Counted from the first letter of the stretch, positions 1 through 9,630 are shown. The stretch is 64,000 nucleotides of DNA from Agrobacterium genomosp. 13 str. CFBP 6927 (GCA_900012615.1 LT009757.1:976096-1040095); one strand, 5' to 3'. Notes: a model not told the origin generated them from the sequence alone. Numbers and translations: made by a program.

Positions 1-749
1 AATTGCTGGTGCGCGCCCTCATTGCCCGCTTCTGGCAGAACCCAGCCGGCGGTAAATTCGTGCGCTGGGGCACGGCGCTCGCCGATCGCTTCATGCTGCC
101 GCATTATATCTGGGCGGATTTTCTGGATGTGCTTGCCGATCTCAGGGAAAACGGCTTCGACCTGAAGCCGGAATGGTTCACCGCCCAGCAGGAATTCCGT
201 TTCCCCTTCTTCGGCGAAGTGGAATATGAGGGCGCGAAACTGGAATTGCGCCAGGCTCTGGAACCCTGGCATGTGATGGGCGAACAGGGCGCCATCGGGG
301 GAACCGTGCGTTTTGTCGACTCTTCCGTCGAACGCCTGCAGGTTCGCCTCGAAACATCCAATCCGTCCCGTTACACCGTCGCCTGCAACGGACGCGCGGT
401 TCCGCTTGCGACAACGGAGAACCGCAGCGTGGCGGTTGCCGGTGTCCGCTTCAAGGCATGGCATCCCGCCTCCGGCCTGCATCCCGTTCTGCCCGTCAAT
501 TCACCCTTGACCTTTGACATTTATGATACATGGTCGAGGCGATCGATCGGCGGATGCATCTACCATGTTGCTCATCCGGGCGGGCGCAATTACGAGACGT
601 TTCCCGTCAACGGCAACGAAGCGGAGGCACGCCGCCTCGCCCGTTTCGAACCATGGGGGCATACGGCAGGGCAATATCCGCTTCATGCGGAAACCGTGTC
701 GCCAGAATTTCCGCTGACGCTTGATCTGCGTCGGCCATACGGAGTTTAA
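1..749 (+). CDS. DUF2126 transglutaminase-associated protein, C-terminal part (5' end outside window)
   Basis: The reading frame is open from the first bases of the window and ends at TAA 747-749, so only the last ~248 residues of a larger protein are visible. The visible part matches the C-terminal region (DUF2126) of the ~1,100-residue proteins that carry an N-terminal transglutaminase-like domain, as far as I recognise it. It is followed one base later by the ATP-grasp/alpha-E gene and then a stand-alone transglutaminase-like gene, the usual family neighbourhood. Biochemical role is not established; the neighbourhood is predicted to make and break peptide/isopeptide bonds. No catalytic residues can be checked because the N-terminal part is missing. 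Confidence 0.75.
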   Translation, partial: LLVRALIARFWQNPAGGKFVRWGTALADRFMLPHYIWADFLDVLADLRENGFDLKPEWFTAQQEFRFPFFGEVEYEGAKLELRQALEPWHVMGEQGAIGGTVRFVDSSVERLQVRLETSNPSRYTVACNGRAVPLATTENRSVAVAGVRFKAWHPASGLHPVLPVNSPLTFDIYDTWSRRSIGGCIYHVAHPGGRNYETFPVNGNEAEARRLARFEPWGHTAGQYPLHAETVSPEFPLTLDLRRPYGV

Positions 750-750
750 A

Positions 751-3156
751 TTGTCCAAAGCCCCGGCAACGGAACGCAAGACGGAAACGAGCGCGCAACC
801 GCGCGGGCTTGATTATTCCACCTTGCCGGGCGTGGCGGATGAAATGCTCGACACCAATGGCAAGGTCAGGCCGGTCTGGAAGAACCTGCTCGGCGCACTC
901 TCGCGCATGTCTGAGCGCGAACTGCATGAACGCTTTGCCCGCACCGACCGCTATCTGCGCGATGCGGGCGTGTTCTACCGCGATTACGGCAAGGGCAGCA
1001 GCGAAAGAAACTGGCCGATCTCCCATATTCCGGTGCTGATCGACGACAGGGAATGGGCTGTGCTTTCCGAGGGGCTCAAACAGCGCGCCAATCTTCTCGA
1101 AGCCATGGTCGCCGATTTCTACGGCGAAAACCGGCTGGTGAAGGAAGGTTACGTTCCGCCGGCGCTGATCGCCTCCAATCCGGAATATCTGCGGCCGATG
1201 GTCGGCGTAAAACCGGCAAGCGGCCACTATCTTCATTTCTGCTCGTTTGAAATCGGACGTGGACCTGATGGAAACTGGTGGGTGCTGGCCGACAGGACGC
1301 AGGCGCCTTCGGGCGCGGGTTTCGCGCTCGAAAACAGGGTGGCGACCACGCGTGCCCTGTCCGACATCTATGCGGAAACCCATGTGCACCGTCTCGCCTC
1401 GTTTTTTGGCGCTTTCCGCGACACATTGCAGGCGCACAGAAAACACCCCGATGACCGTATCGCGGTGCTGACGCCCGGACCCGCCAACGAAACCTATTTC
1501 GAACACGCCTATATAGCCCGTTATCTCGGCTTCATGCTGCTGGAGGGTGAGGATCTGACCGTCGTCAACGGCCGCGTCATGGTCAGAACCGTGGCGGGGC
1601 TGAAACCGATCGGTGTGCTCTGGCGGCGTCTCGACGCTTCCTATTCCGATCCGCTGGAACTCAACCAGCAGTCCCATATCGGCACGCCCGGCATGGTGCA
1701 GGCGCTGCGCAACGAGGCGCTCACCATCGTCAATGCGCTAGGCAGCGGTATTCTCGAAACGCGAGCCTTGCTTTCATTCATGCCGCGCGTTTGCCGTCAC
1801 CTGCTCGGCGAAGACCTGAAACTGCCGTCGATCGCGACGTGGTGGTGCGGGCAGGAATCGGAACGGCGCCACGTTGCCGGCAATATCGAAGGCATGGTTA
1901 TCGGCCCGGCCTATTCCCGGCTTCCCTTCTTCGACGACAACGGCCAATCGGTGCTGGGCTCTTCCCTGCGTGAAACGGCGAAGGAATCGATCAGCGACTG
2001 GCTCGCCTCGGACGGCCACAGGCTGGTCGGCCAGGAGGTGGTGACGCTTTCTACCACGCCGGCCTATGTCGACAACAAGCTCGTGCCACGCCCGATGAGC
2101 CTTCGCGTTTTTGCCGCCCGCACCCAGGATGGCTGGCAGATCATGCCTGGCGGTTTTGCGCGGATCGGCAGCAGCAACGACGTGTCCGCCATCGCCATGC
2201 AATCGGGCGGCAGTGCAGCGGATGTCTGGATCGTCAGCGACAAGCCGGTGGAACGCACCACGCTTTTGCCGGCGGAAGAGAGCTTCACCCGCAACATGCC
2301 GGGCAGCCTGCCAAGCCGGGCCGCTGACAACCTCTTCTGGCTCGGTCGCTATATCGAGCGATCGGAAGGCGCATTGCGCATCCTGCGTGCCTGGCACGGG
2401 CGTTATGCCGAATCGGCCGATCCGCGCCAGCCGCTCCTTGCCCATGTGACGCGTTATCTCGAAGCGCTGGATGTGGAGATGAACGATGCCGTGCCGGAAA
2501 GCCTGCTGAACAATATCAACAGCGCGGTTTATTCCGCCAGCAACATCCGCGACCGCTTTTCACCGGATGGATGGCTGGCGCTGAACGATCTTGCCAAAAC
2601 CGCCCGCCGGTTCCACGCCAAGGTGGCGCCTGGCGACGACGCAACGCACGCCATGACGATCCTGTTGCGCAAGCTTGCCGGCTTTGCCGGCCTCGTGCAC
2701 GAAAACATGTATCGTTTCACCGGCTGGCGTTTCCTGTCAATCGGCCGCTATCTCGAACGTGGCCTGCATATGACGCGGCTGCTCGGCCATATGACCGGAC
2801 CCGATGCGCCCGATGGATCCTATGACATGCTGCTGGAAATCGGCGACAGCGTCATGACCCATCGCCGCCGCTACAATGTCAGCACGGCGGGCCTGACCGT
2901 CACCGATCTCCTGGCGCTCGATCCGCTCAACCCACGGTCGATCCTGTTTCAGCTGAACGAAATCCGTACCGAGGTGGAGCAGCTTCCGAACGCCTTCGTA
3001 AACGGGCAGATGTCGCCCTTTTACCGCGAGGCGATGCGGCTGCATTCCGGCCTTGCCGTCATGGCGCCGGAAAACATGAATGGTGCGATTTATCGCCAGC
3101 TCGAAACGGACATGGAACATTTGTCCGATGTTCTCGCCCGAACCTATCTCGGATAA
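751..3156 (+). CDS. Circularly permuted ATP-grasp protein fused to an alpha-E domain
   Basis: An 801-residue protein if started at TTG 751, chosen because GGAG at 741-744 sits seven bases upstream; the first ATG would lie further in (838). Residues ~1-510 look like the circularly permuted ATP-grasp type 2 domain (DUF404/DUF407 family), and ~515-800, opening with a motif like DNLFWLGRYIERSE, are the helical alpha-E domain (DUF403). In many bacteria these are two neighbouring genes; here they are one polypeptide. ATP-grasp enzymes activate a carboxylate with ATP to join it to an amine, so a peptide-ligase role is predicted, but substrates are unknown. It lies between DUF2126 and transglutaminase-like genes and is probably co-transcribed with both. 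Confidence 0.85.
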   Translation: MSKAPATERKTETSAQPRGLDYSTLPGVADEMLDTNGKVRPVWKNLLGALSRMSERELHERFARTDRYLRDAGVFYRDYGKGSSERNWPISHIPVLIDDREWAVLSEGLKQRANLLEAMVADFYGENRLVKEGYVPPALIASNPEYLRPMVGVKPASGHYLHFCSFEIGRGPDGNWWVLADRTQAPSGAGFALENRVATTRALSDIYAETHVHRLASFFGAFRDTLQAHRKHPDDRIAVLTPGPANETYFEHAYIARYLGFMLLEGEDLTVVNGRVMVRTVAGLKPIGVLWRRLDASYSDPLELNQQSHIGTPGMVQALRNEALTIVNALGSGILETRALLSFMPRVCRHLLGEDLKLPSIATWWCGQESERRHVAGNIEGMVIGPAYSRLPFFDDNGQSVLGSSLRETAKESISDWLASDGHRLVGQEVVTLSTTPAYVDNKLVPRPMSLRVFAARTQDGWQIMPGGFARIGSSNDVSAIAMQSGGSAADVWIVSDKPVERTTLLPAEESFTRNMPGSLPSRAADNLFWLGRYIERSEGALRILRAWHGRYAESADPRQPLLAHVTRYLEALDVEMNDAVPESLLNNINSAVYSASNIRDRFSPDGWLALNDLAKTARRFHAKVAPGDDATHAMTILLRKLAGFAGLVHENMYRFTGWRFLSIGRYLERGLHMTRLLGHMTGPDAPDGSYDMLLEIGDSVMTHRRRYNVSTAGLTVTDLLALDPLNPRSILFQLNEIRTEVEQLPNAFVNGQMSPFYREAMRLHSGLAVMAPENMNGAIYRQLETDMEHLSDVLARTYLG

Positions 3157-3160
3157 ATCG

Positions 3161-4042
3161 ATGCTTTACGATCTTTCCCTGCATATGGGTTACACCTACG
3201 ACACACCGGCCCATGGAGCGCGGCACATCATCCGTGTCCTGCCTTTGTCCATCCCCGGCCGGCAGCGGCTTGTCGCCGGTTCTCTCGATGTTTCTCCTGT
3301 GCCGGAAGAACGCGTCGTTTTCGACGACTTCTTCCATCAATCGGCTACCTCCGTGCATCTGCGCGCGCCGCATGAGAAACTGGATATCCGCATGCAGGCG
3401 CGCGTGATGGTCGAAGCGGCAGCCCTGACGGCCGATTTTTCACCGGAGCTTTCAAGGTTGCCGCAAGATCTTGCCGATGTCTGGTCGCTCGATTTCCAGT
3501 CGCCGCACCATTTCATCGGCGCCAGCCCGAGAATAGGGACGGATGCGGCGATCTCGGCCTATGCGCGGGAATTGCTGAAACCCGGAATGACCATTCGCGA
3601 AATCGCGCTTGCAATGTGCAAACGCATCCACAGGGACTTCACCTATGACGGTGAGGCGACGACTGTGGATACGACACCGTCCGAAGCCTTCAAGCTGAAA
3701 CGCGGCGTCTGCCAGGATTTTTCGCATATCATGATCATGGCGCTGCGCAGCCTCGGCATTCCCGCCGGTTATGTCAGCGGCTTCCTGCGCACCATTCCGC
3801 CGCCGGGCAAGGAACGCCTGGAAGGCGCCGATGCGATGCATGCCTGGGTCCGCATCTGGTGCGGCGAGGCCACCGGCTATCTGGAACTCGACCCCACCAA
3901 TGACATCGTGGCCGGAAGCGACCATATCGTTGTCGGTTATGGCCGGGACTATTCCGACGTCGCGCCGGTGATCGGGGTATTAAAGAGCTATGGCAACCAG
4001 CAGATAAAGCAGGCCGTTGACGTCATCCCCGTCCAGCAATGA
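3161..4042 (+). CDS. Transglutaminase-like cysteine protease family protein
   Basis: A 293-residue protein started at ATG 3161, four bases after the preceding stop, so it is the third gene of the cassette. An N-terminal beta-rich bacterial transglutaminase-N region is followed by the papain-like core. The triad is visible: Cys near residue 183 in KRGVCQDFSH, His near 228 in MHAW, Asp near 243 in LELDPTND. No signal peptide is apparent, so it is likely cytoplasmic. Family members hydrolyse or transfer peptide amide bonds. Together with the ATP-grasp/alpha-E protein and DUF2126 protein it forms the predicted peptide-modification module. Substrate unknown. Confidence 0.88.
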   Translation: MLYDLSLHMGYTYDTPAHGARHIIRVLPLSIPGRQRLVAGSLDVSPVPEERVVFDDFFHQSATSVHLRAPHEKLDIRMQARVMVEAAALTADFSPELSRLPQDLADVWSLDFQSPHHFIGASPRIGTDAAISAYARELLKPGMTIREIALAMCKRIHRDFTYDGEATTVDTTPSEAFKLKRGVCQDFSHIMIMALRSLGIPAGYVSGFLRTIPPPGKERLEGADAMHAWVRIWCGEATGYLELDPTNDIVAGSDHIVVGYGRDYSDVAPVIGVLKSYGNQQIKQAVDVIPVQQ

Positions 4043-4208
4043 CGCAGGGTGTGTTATTTCGAGCTTTGCACAAACCAATTCTTGAAAATACTTCAAAAAC
4101 TGCACCAATTTGAACGCTGCATAAAATTGAACCCACCACGTTAGCGGATTTTACATCGTTTACGGGTTTCCTGCGCTCAGTCGTCTATTCTTATCGGTGA
4201 GCCCCATC
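4043..4208. other. AT-rich intergenic region before the TadG-like gene
   Basis: About 166 bases, noticeably AT-rich against the flanking genes, and probably holds the promoter for the TadG-like gene. Elements such as TTGAAC followed by TAAAAT are present, but their spacing is too short for a standard promoter, so no exact call is made. No obvious terminator hairpin with a T-run was seen for the upstream cassette. Confidence 0.3.
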
Positions 4209-5447
4209 ATGACCGCCTCCGCCCATCAAAAACTGAAGCGCCGTTTCCTTGCCGATACCAAGGGCAATTTCGGCATCATGACGGCGATATTGCTGCCGGT
4301 ATTGCTGGGCTTTGCCGGAGCCGGCATGGAACTGGCGAATGTGATGCAGGTGAAAGCGGACTTGCAGAATACGGCGGATTCAGCGGCCCTTGCGGCGGCG
4401 ACCGAGGCTCGTTTGAAGGAAGGCGCATTGACCGACGAACAAATCAAGGAGATCGCCAAGGCCTTCATCGCCAGCCAGCTGGAAAAGAACCTGACCGAGG
4501 AAGAGAAGAAGGCAATCGAGAAGAATTCGCCAATCAATGTCGGTACGACGGAAGATACCCGTGGCAAGACTTACACAATCGAGACCACGATCAACCGCGA
4601 GATACAGCTCAATCCCCTTCTTGGATTAGTCGGGGTAAAAACACTCGAAGTTTCGGCAACCGGTACCGCAAAGAGCACGGTCAACAAGGGCGCGCCGATT
4701 TCCATGTACCTGGTGCTGGATCGCTCGGGTTCTATGTCCTTCAAGACCGATACCGTCGACACAAAAAAAACGTCGTGCCAGAACTACACGTCCGATAACT
4801 GGGGCAGCTATCCCAATCTCAAGAACACATCGCCCTGCTATGTCAACAAGGCCGCATCGTTGAAAACCGCAGTGGGCTTTCTCGTCGCCACCTTGAACAA
4901 GGCCGATCCTACCTCGGCCCTTAGTGGCGGTTCCCAGCTCGTTCGAACAGGCGCTTCGGTTTACACCCACGAGAGCTACGCCGCTCAGGCAATCAACTGG
5001 GGTACGAGCGGCGTTGTCAGCTATGTGGACAAAAACATCCCGGAATTTCCATCCGGTGGCACGGACGCCACGAGCGGTCTGAACGCCGCTTACGCCGCCC
5101 TGAAAAAGGCGAATACAACCGAAGCCAACGCCCACAAGGCGAAGAAAAGCGAATCCTTCGAGCGTTACATCGTTCTCATGACGGACGGCGAAATGACGGG
5201 GTACAGCGCCAATTGGAACTCCACTATCGACCAGACGGTACGCAACACCTGCGATACGGCCAAAAAGGACGGCATCAAGATTTTCAGCGTGGCCTTCATG
5301 GCGCCGGACAAGGGCAAATCCCTGCTGCAATATTGCGCCTCAAACCTCGACAACTATTACGCGCCGGAAAATATGGAGCAGATCGTCACCGCCTTCGGTG
5401 AAATCGCCCGCAAGGCCGCCGGCAGCATTGCCACGCTAACCAACTGA
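4209..5447 (+). CDS. TadE/TadG-like pilus-associated protein with von Willebrand factor A domain
   Basis: A 412-residue protein. ATG 4209 is preferred over the upstream GTG 4197 because GGTGA sits about eight bases before it. Residues ~14-36 form one hydrophobic segment following a short basic N-terminus, typical of the TadE/TadG-like fold in which a pseudopilin-type helix anchors a large periplasmic part. From ~residue 167 a vWA domain carries a full MIDAS: DRSGS near residue 171, GGTDA further on, and TDGEM. Four cysteines lie in the vWA half (CQN, PCY, NTC, QYC), suggesting disulfides outside the cytoplasm. No other tad/cpa genes are nearby. Probably an envelope adhesion/assembly factor; exact role unknown. 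Confidence 0.8.
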   Translation: MTASAHQKLKRRFLADTKGNFGIMTAILLPVLLGFAGAGMELANVMQVKADLQNTADSAALAAATEARLKEGALTDEQIKEIAKAFIASQLEKNLTEEEKKAIEKNSPINVGTTEDTRGKTYTIETTINREIQLNPLLGLVGVKTLEVSATGTAKSTVNKGAPISMYLVLDRSGSMSFKTDTVDTKKTSCQNYTSDNWGSYPNLKNTSPCYVNKAASLKTAVGFLVATLNKADPTSALSGGSQLVRTGASVYTHESYAAQAINWGTSGVVSYVDKNIPEFPSGGTDATSGLNAAYAALKKANTTEANAHKAKKSESFERYIVLMTDGEMTGYSANWNSTIDQTVRNTCDTAKKDGIKIFSVAFMAPDKGKSLLQYCASNLDNYYAPENMEQIVTAFGEIARKAAGSIATLTN

Positions 5448-5461
5448 TGAAAAGCTCCGCG

Positions 5462-5485
5462 AGCGCACCGTGAAACGGTCGCGCT
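5462..5485 (+). terminator. Possible terminator hairpin after the TadG-like gene
   Basis: AGCGC-ACCGT, a GAA loop, then ACGGT-CGCGCT form a strong stem with a single bulge 15 bases after the TadG-like stop codon. There is no following T-run, so it may be a weak terminator or a 3' mRNA-protecting hairpin. Confidence 0.4.
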
Positions 5486-5606
5486 TGCAAGGAGCGATGC
5501 TTCCTGGCGATTCTGTTCGGCTGCATGGCTGGCAAGGCGTGAGCGGCAGGTGACAGCGGCGGCGGCCCGTGGCATAGGAGGGCACTCCCATTCCCAAGGC
5601 CCCGTC

Positions 5607-7229
5607 ATGATCCGCATCGAAAATATCAGCAAGTCGAACAGCCACCGCATTCTTTACATCGAGGCCTCCGCCGCGCTCAATCGCGGTGAGAAGATTGGCC
5701 TTGTCGGCCCGAACGGTGCTGGCAAGACCACGCTGTTCCGGATGATCACCGGCGAGGAACAGCCCGATGAGGGACAGGTCGTCGCCGAAAAGGGCATGAC
5801 GGTTGGTTATTTCAATCAGGATGTCGGTGAAATGTCCGGTCGCTCCGCCGTGGCCGAAGTCATGGAAGGCGCCGGCCCGGTTAGCGAAGTGGCGGCCGAG
5901 CTCAGGCAACTGGAAGCCGCCATGTCCGATCCTGACCGGATGGACGAGATGGACGCCATCATCGAACGTTATGGCGAAGTGCAGGCGCGGTATGAGGAGC
6001 TGGACGGCTATGCGCTGGAGGGCCGTGCCCGCGAGGTTCTGGACGGCCTCAGCTTCAGCCAGGAGATGATGGACGGTGATGTCGGCAAACTTTCCGGCGG
6101 CTGGAAAATGCGCGTGGCGCTCGCCCGCATTCTTCTGATGCGCCCGGACGTGATGCTGCTCGACGAACCCTCGAACCATCTCGATCTTGAAAGCCTGATC
6201 TGGCTCGAGGATTTTCTGAAGAATTATGACGGCGCGCTTTTGATGACCTCGCACGACCGCGAATTCATGAACCGCATCGTTACCAAGATCATCGAGATCG
6301 ACGGCGGCAGCCTCACCACCTATTCCGGCGATTACGGCTTTTACGAACAGCAGCGCGCGCAGAACGAAAAACAGCAGCAGGCGCAGTTCGAGCGCCAGCA
6401 GGCCATGCTTGCCAAGGAAATCAAATTCATCGAGCGCTTCAAGGCGCGCGCCTCGCATGCAGCGCAGGTGCAGAGCCGGGTGAAGAAACTCGACAAGATC
6501 GACCGTGTCGAACCGCCGCGCCGGCGCCAGACGGTCGCTTTCGAATTCGCACCGGCACCCCGATCGGGTGAGGATGTCGTCGCGCTGAAAAAAGTGAACA
6601 AGGCCTATGGCAGCCGCACGATTTATGGTGAACTGGACTTCATGGTACGCCGTAAGGAACGCTGGTGCATCATGGGCGTCAACGGCGCTGGAAAATCGAC
6701 ATTGCTCAAACTGGTGACCGGCACAACCGAGCCGGATTCCGGCAATGTCACGCTCGGCGCCAGCGTCAAGCTCGGTTATTTCGCCCAGCATGCCATGGAT
6801 GTTCTGGATGGTGACAGCACCATTCTCGAATGGCTGGAAGAACGCTTTCCGAAAGCCGGGCAAGCGCCGCTGCGCGCCCTTGCCGGCTGTTTCGGCTTTT
6901 CCGGCGACGACGTGGAAAAACGCTGCCGCGTCCTCTCCGGCGGCGAAAAAGCCCGCCTTGTCATGGCGGCAATGCTGTTTGATCCGCCGAATTTCCTCGT
7001 TCTGGACGAACCGACGAACCATCTCGACCTCGACACCAAGGAAATGCTGATCAAGGCCCTGTCGCAATATGAAGGCACGATGCTATTCGTTTCCCACGAT
7101 CGCCATTTCCTCGCCGCGCTTTCAAACCGGGTGCTGGAACTGACGCCGGATGGTATCCACCAATATGGCGGCGGATACACGGAATATGTGGAAAGCACCG
7201 GACAGGAAGCGCCGGGCCTGCGGAGCTAG
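5607..7229 (+). CDS. ABC-F family ATPase (ribosome-associated type)
   Basis: A 540-residue protein from ATG 5607. It has two ABC ATPase domains and no membrane segments: Walker A GPNGAGKT near residue 34 with signature LSGGWK near 161, and Walker A GVNGAGKS near 357 with signature LSGGEKA near 443. Both have Walker B boxes followed by NHLD. Between them lies a glutamine-rich charged linker (~residues 240-300), as in the P-site tRNA-interacting motif of ABC-F proteins. These proteins act in the cytoplasm on translating ribosomes, relieving stalled states. It stands alone between unrelated genes. Closest generic match is the Uup/YheS group; I cannot assign a subfamily by eye. Confidence 0.9.
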   Translation: MIRIENISKSNSHRILYIEASAALNRGEKIGLVGPNGAGKTTLFRMITGEEQPDEGQVVAEKGMTVGYFNQDVGEMSGRSAVAEVMEGAGPVSEVAAELRQLEAAMSDPDRMDEMDAIIERYGEVQARYEELDGYALEGRAREVLDGLSFSQEMMDGDVGKLSGGWKMRVALARILLMRPDVMLLDEPSNHLDLESLIWLEDFLKNYDGALLMTSHDREFMNRIVTKIIEIDGGSLTTYSGDYGFYEQQRAQNEKQQQAQFERQQAMLAKEIKFIERFKARASHAAQVQSRVKKLDKIDRVEPPRRRQTVAFEFAPAPRSGEDVVALKKVNKAYGSRTIYGELDFMVRRKERWCIMGVNGAGKSTLLKLVTGTTEPDSGNVTLGASVKLGYFAQHAMDVLDGDSTILEWLEERFPKAGQAPLRALAGCFGFSGDDVEKRCRVLSGGEKARLVMAAMLFDPPNFLVLDEPTNHLDLDTKEMLIKALSQYEGTMLFVSHDRHFLAALSNRVLELTPDGIHQYGGGYTEYVESTGQEAPGLRS

Positions 7230-7291
7230 CCAACGACCGAACGCATAAGGCGCCGCGACGGCGAGTTTCTTAACCGATACTGGAGAAGCAG

Positions 7292-8302
7292 ATGCGGATC
7301 GTGGTCTATAGCGCCAAACCCTATGACAGGCAGTTTCTTGACGCCGCAACCCCGTCCGGCATGCGGATGCAATATTGCGAAGCGCGCCTCTCCCTTGAGA
7401 CGGTGGCTCTCGCCAAGGGAGCTGCCGCGATCTGCGCCTTCGTCAACGATGATCTGTCGCGACCCGTGCTCGAGAAGCTGGTGGAGAGCGGCGTGCGGCT
7501 CGTCGCCCTGCGCTGCGCCGGCTTCAATCAGGTTGATCTCGCGGCGGCCGAGGCGCTCGGCCTGACAATCGCGCGCGTTCCCGCCTATTCGCCCTATGCA
7601 GTCGCCGAGCACACCATGGCGCTCATCCTGGCGCTCAACCGCAAGATTCATCGCGCCTATAACCGGGTGCGCGAAGGCAACTTCGCTCTTGATGGTCTGC
7701 TTGGTTTCGATCTGCACGGCAAGACGGTCGGCATCGTCGGCACGGGAAAGATCGGTGCGATTTTTGCGCGCATCGCGGCCGGCTTCGGTTGCCGTCTCAT
7801 CGGGCACGATCCATATCCGAATCCCGATTGCGAGGCCCTGGGCATGGTTTATGTTGCCCGGGAGGAATTGCTCCGCACATCGGACATTCTTGCGCTGATG
7901 TGCCCGCTCACGCCTCAGACCCGCCATCTGATCCGCAGGGAAACGTTACCACTGCTGAAAAAAGGCGTGATGCTCATCAACACCAGCCGTGGCGCAATCA
8001 TCGATACGCGTGCCGCGATTGCAGGTCTGAAGGATGGCACGATCGGCAGTCTCGGCATCGATGTCTACGAAGAGGAGGCCGATCTCTTCTTCGAAGATCT
8101 TTCAAACGACGTGCTGCGTGATGATGTGTTCGCTCGACTGCTGACCTTCCCCAATGTTCTGGTCACTGGCCATCAGGGTTTCTTCACGCAGGAAGCTCTC
8201 AAGAATATCGCGGACACCACGATCGGCAACATCCAGAGCTTCTTCGACACCAGCAAAGCCCTGCACGCCGTTTCCACCCAGCAGCTGGCAAACCCAGCCT
8301 GA
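7292..8302 (+). CDS. D-lactate dehydrogenase-type 2-hydroxyacid dehydrogenase
   Basis: A 336-residue NAD-dependent D-2-hydroxyacid dehydrogenase, of LdhA-like length. The Rossmann motif GTGKIG lies near residue 150. Catalytic residues expected for the family are visible: Arg in NTSRGA (~231), Glu in DVYEEE (~260) and His in TGHQGF (~293). GGAGAAGCAG precedes ATG 7292, a good ribosome site. The expected reaction is reduction of pyruvate to D-lactate with NADH, or the reverse. The next gene on the same strand is an FMN-dependent L-lactate-type dehydrogenase, which suggests a lactate metabolism pair, though the 135-base gap leaves room for a separate promoter. Confidence 0.85.
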   Translation: MRIVVYSAKPYDRQFLDAATPSGMRMQYCEARLSLETVALAKGAAAICAFVNDDLSRPVLEKLVESGVRLVALRCAGFNQVDLAAAEALGLTIARVPAYSPYAVAEHTMALILALNRKIHRAYNRVREGNFALDGLLGFDLHGKTVGIVGTGKIGAIFARIAAGFGCRLIGHDPYPNPDCEALGMVYVAREELLRTSDILALMCPLTPQTRHLIRRETLPLLKKGVMLINTSRGAIIDTRAAIAGLKDGTIGSLGIDVYEEEADLFFEDLSNDVLRDDVFARLLTFPNVLVTGHQGFFTQEALKNIADTTIGNIQSFFDTSKALHAVSTQQLANPA

Positions 8303-8437
8303 ACTCCGTTGCAACCGACCGAAAGCCTCTCAACAGCGAACCGAAATCGTCCTTGGTGCAATTGCCGGTTTCAAATCTCCGGTATAGGTTTCGGCGATCT
8401 TTTGATACGTCTTCACAACGGACCGGTCGGATAACAG

Positions 8438-9586
8438 ATGCAACTCAAGGACTGCTACAATTTCCACGACTTTCGCCGCATGGCGAAGCAGCGTCTTCCC
8501 GGACCGATCTTCAACTACATAGACGGCGCCGCCGATGACGAGGTGACGTACCGCCGCAACACGGCCGCCTTCGAAAACTGTGATCTCGTTCCCGACGTGT
8601 TGCGCGGCGTCGCGGATGTGGACATGTCTGTCACCGTCATGGGCCAGAAGCTGGCGATGCCGGTCTATTGTTCCCCGACGGCGCTGCAGCGGCTCTTTCA
8701 CCATCAGGGTGAGCGGGCAGTCGCGGCGGCGGCGGGAAAATATGGCACCATGTTCGGCGTCTCCTCGCTTGGCACCACCAGCCTCGAGGAAGCGCGCCGC
8801 ATCAGCGGCGGGCCGCAGGTCTATCAGTTCTATTTCCACAAGGACCGTGGCTTAAACCGCGATATGATGGCGCGTGCCAAGACTGCCGGCGTGCAGACGA
8901 TGATGCTGACGGTGGATAGCATCACGGGTGGAAACCGCGAGCGGGACAAGCGAACCGGCTTTGCCATTCCCTTCAAGCTCAATCTGTCCGGCATCGCGCA
9001 GTTCGCAATCAAGCCTGCCTGGGGCATTAATTACCTGACGCATGAGCGCTTCAGCCTGCCGCAGCTTGACGGCCACATCAAAATGGATGGTGGCGCGCTC
9101 TCCATCAGCCGCTATTTCACCGAAATGCTCGACCCTTCCATGAACTGGGACGATGTGGCGCAGATGGTGCGCGAATGGGGCGGCCCCTTTTGCCTGAAGG
9201 GGATCATGTCCGTCGATGATGCAAGACGCGCCGTCGAGATCGGCTGCAGCGGCATTGTGCTTTCCAATCACGGCGGCCGCCAGCTGGATGGCTCCCGCAG
9301 CGCCTTCGATCAGCTCTCCGAAATTGTCGATGCGGTCGGTGACCGGATCGACGTCATGATGGATGGCGGCGTGCAGCGCGGGACGCATGTTCTCAAGGCG
9401 CTCTCTCTCGGGGCGAAGGCCGTGGGGCTTGGCCGCTATTATCTTTTCCCGCTCGCTGCCGCCGGGCAATCCGGTGTGGAGCGCGCTCTTGAGCTGATGC
9501 GTATCGAGATCGAGCGCGGCATGAAGCTGATGGGTTGCACCACGGTCGATCAGTTGACGCGCCGGAACGTGCGGTTTCGCGACTAA
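8438..9586 (+). CDS. lldD: FMN-dependent L-lactate dehydrogenase / alpha-hydroxyacid oxidase
   Basis: A 382-residue TIM-barrel flavoprotein of the LldD/glycolate-oxidase family. It begins with the characteristic N-terminal region (YNFHDFRRMAKQRLPGPIF) and carries LSNHGGRQLDG near residue 277, whose His is the catalytic base and Arg binds the substrate carboxylate; LKGI near 253 gives the FMN-contacting Lys. It would oxidise L-lactate to pyruvate, feeding electrons to quinones in LldD proteins or to oxygen in oxidases. Sequence alone does not separate L-lactate from other 2-hydroxyacids (mandelate, glycolate). The D-lactate-type dehydrogenase upstream favours lactate. Confidence 0.85.
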   Translation: MQLKDCYNFHDFRRMAKQRLPGPIFNYIDGAADDEVTYRRNTAAFENCDLVPDVLRGVADVDMSVTVMGQKLAMPVYCSPTALQRLFHHQGERAVAAAAGKYGTMFGVSSLGTTSLEEARRISGGPQVYQFYFHKDRGLNRDMMARAKTAGVQTMMLTVDSITGGNRERDKRTGFAIPFKLNLSGIAQFAIKPAWGINYLTHERFSLPQLDGHIKMDGGALSISRYFTEMLDPSMNWDDVAQMVREWGGPFCLKGIMSVDDARRAVEIGCSGIVLSNHGGRQLDGSRSAFDQLSEIVDAVGDRIDVMMDGGVQRGTHVLKALSLGAKAVGLGRYYLFPLAAAGQSGVERALELMRIEIERGMKLMGCTTVDQLTRRNVRFRD

Positions 9587-9630
9587 GGTGGGTGGACCCG
9601 AAACATTCCAATCAGCGAGCCAGAGTAGTG

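Noticed and set aside
607..1677. Long minus-strand frame (356 codons) opposite the ATP-grasp gene
   Set aside because: Shadow of a high-GC gene; no recognisable domain, and the plus-strand protein is a clear family member.
5436..7067. 543-codon minus-strand frame opposite the ABC-F gene
   Set aside because: Antisense shadow. The plus strand encodes two perfect ABC domains in the same interval.
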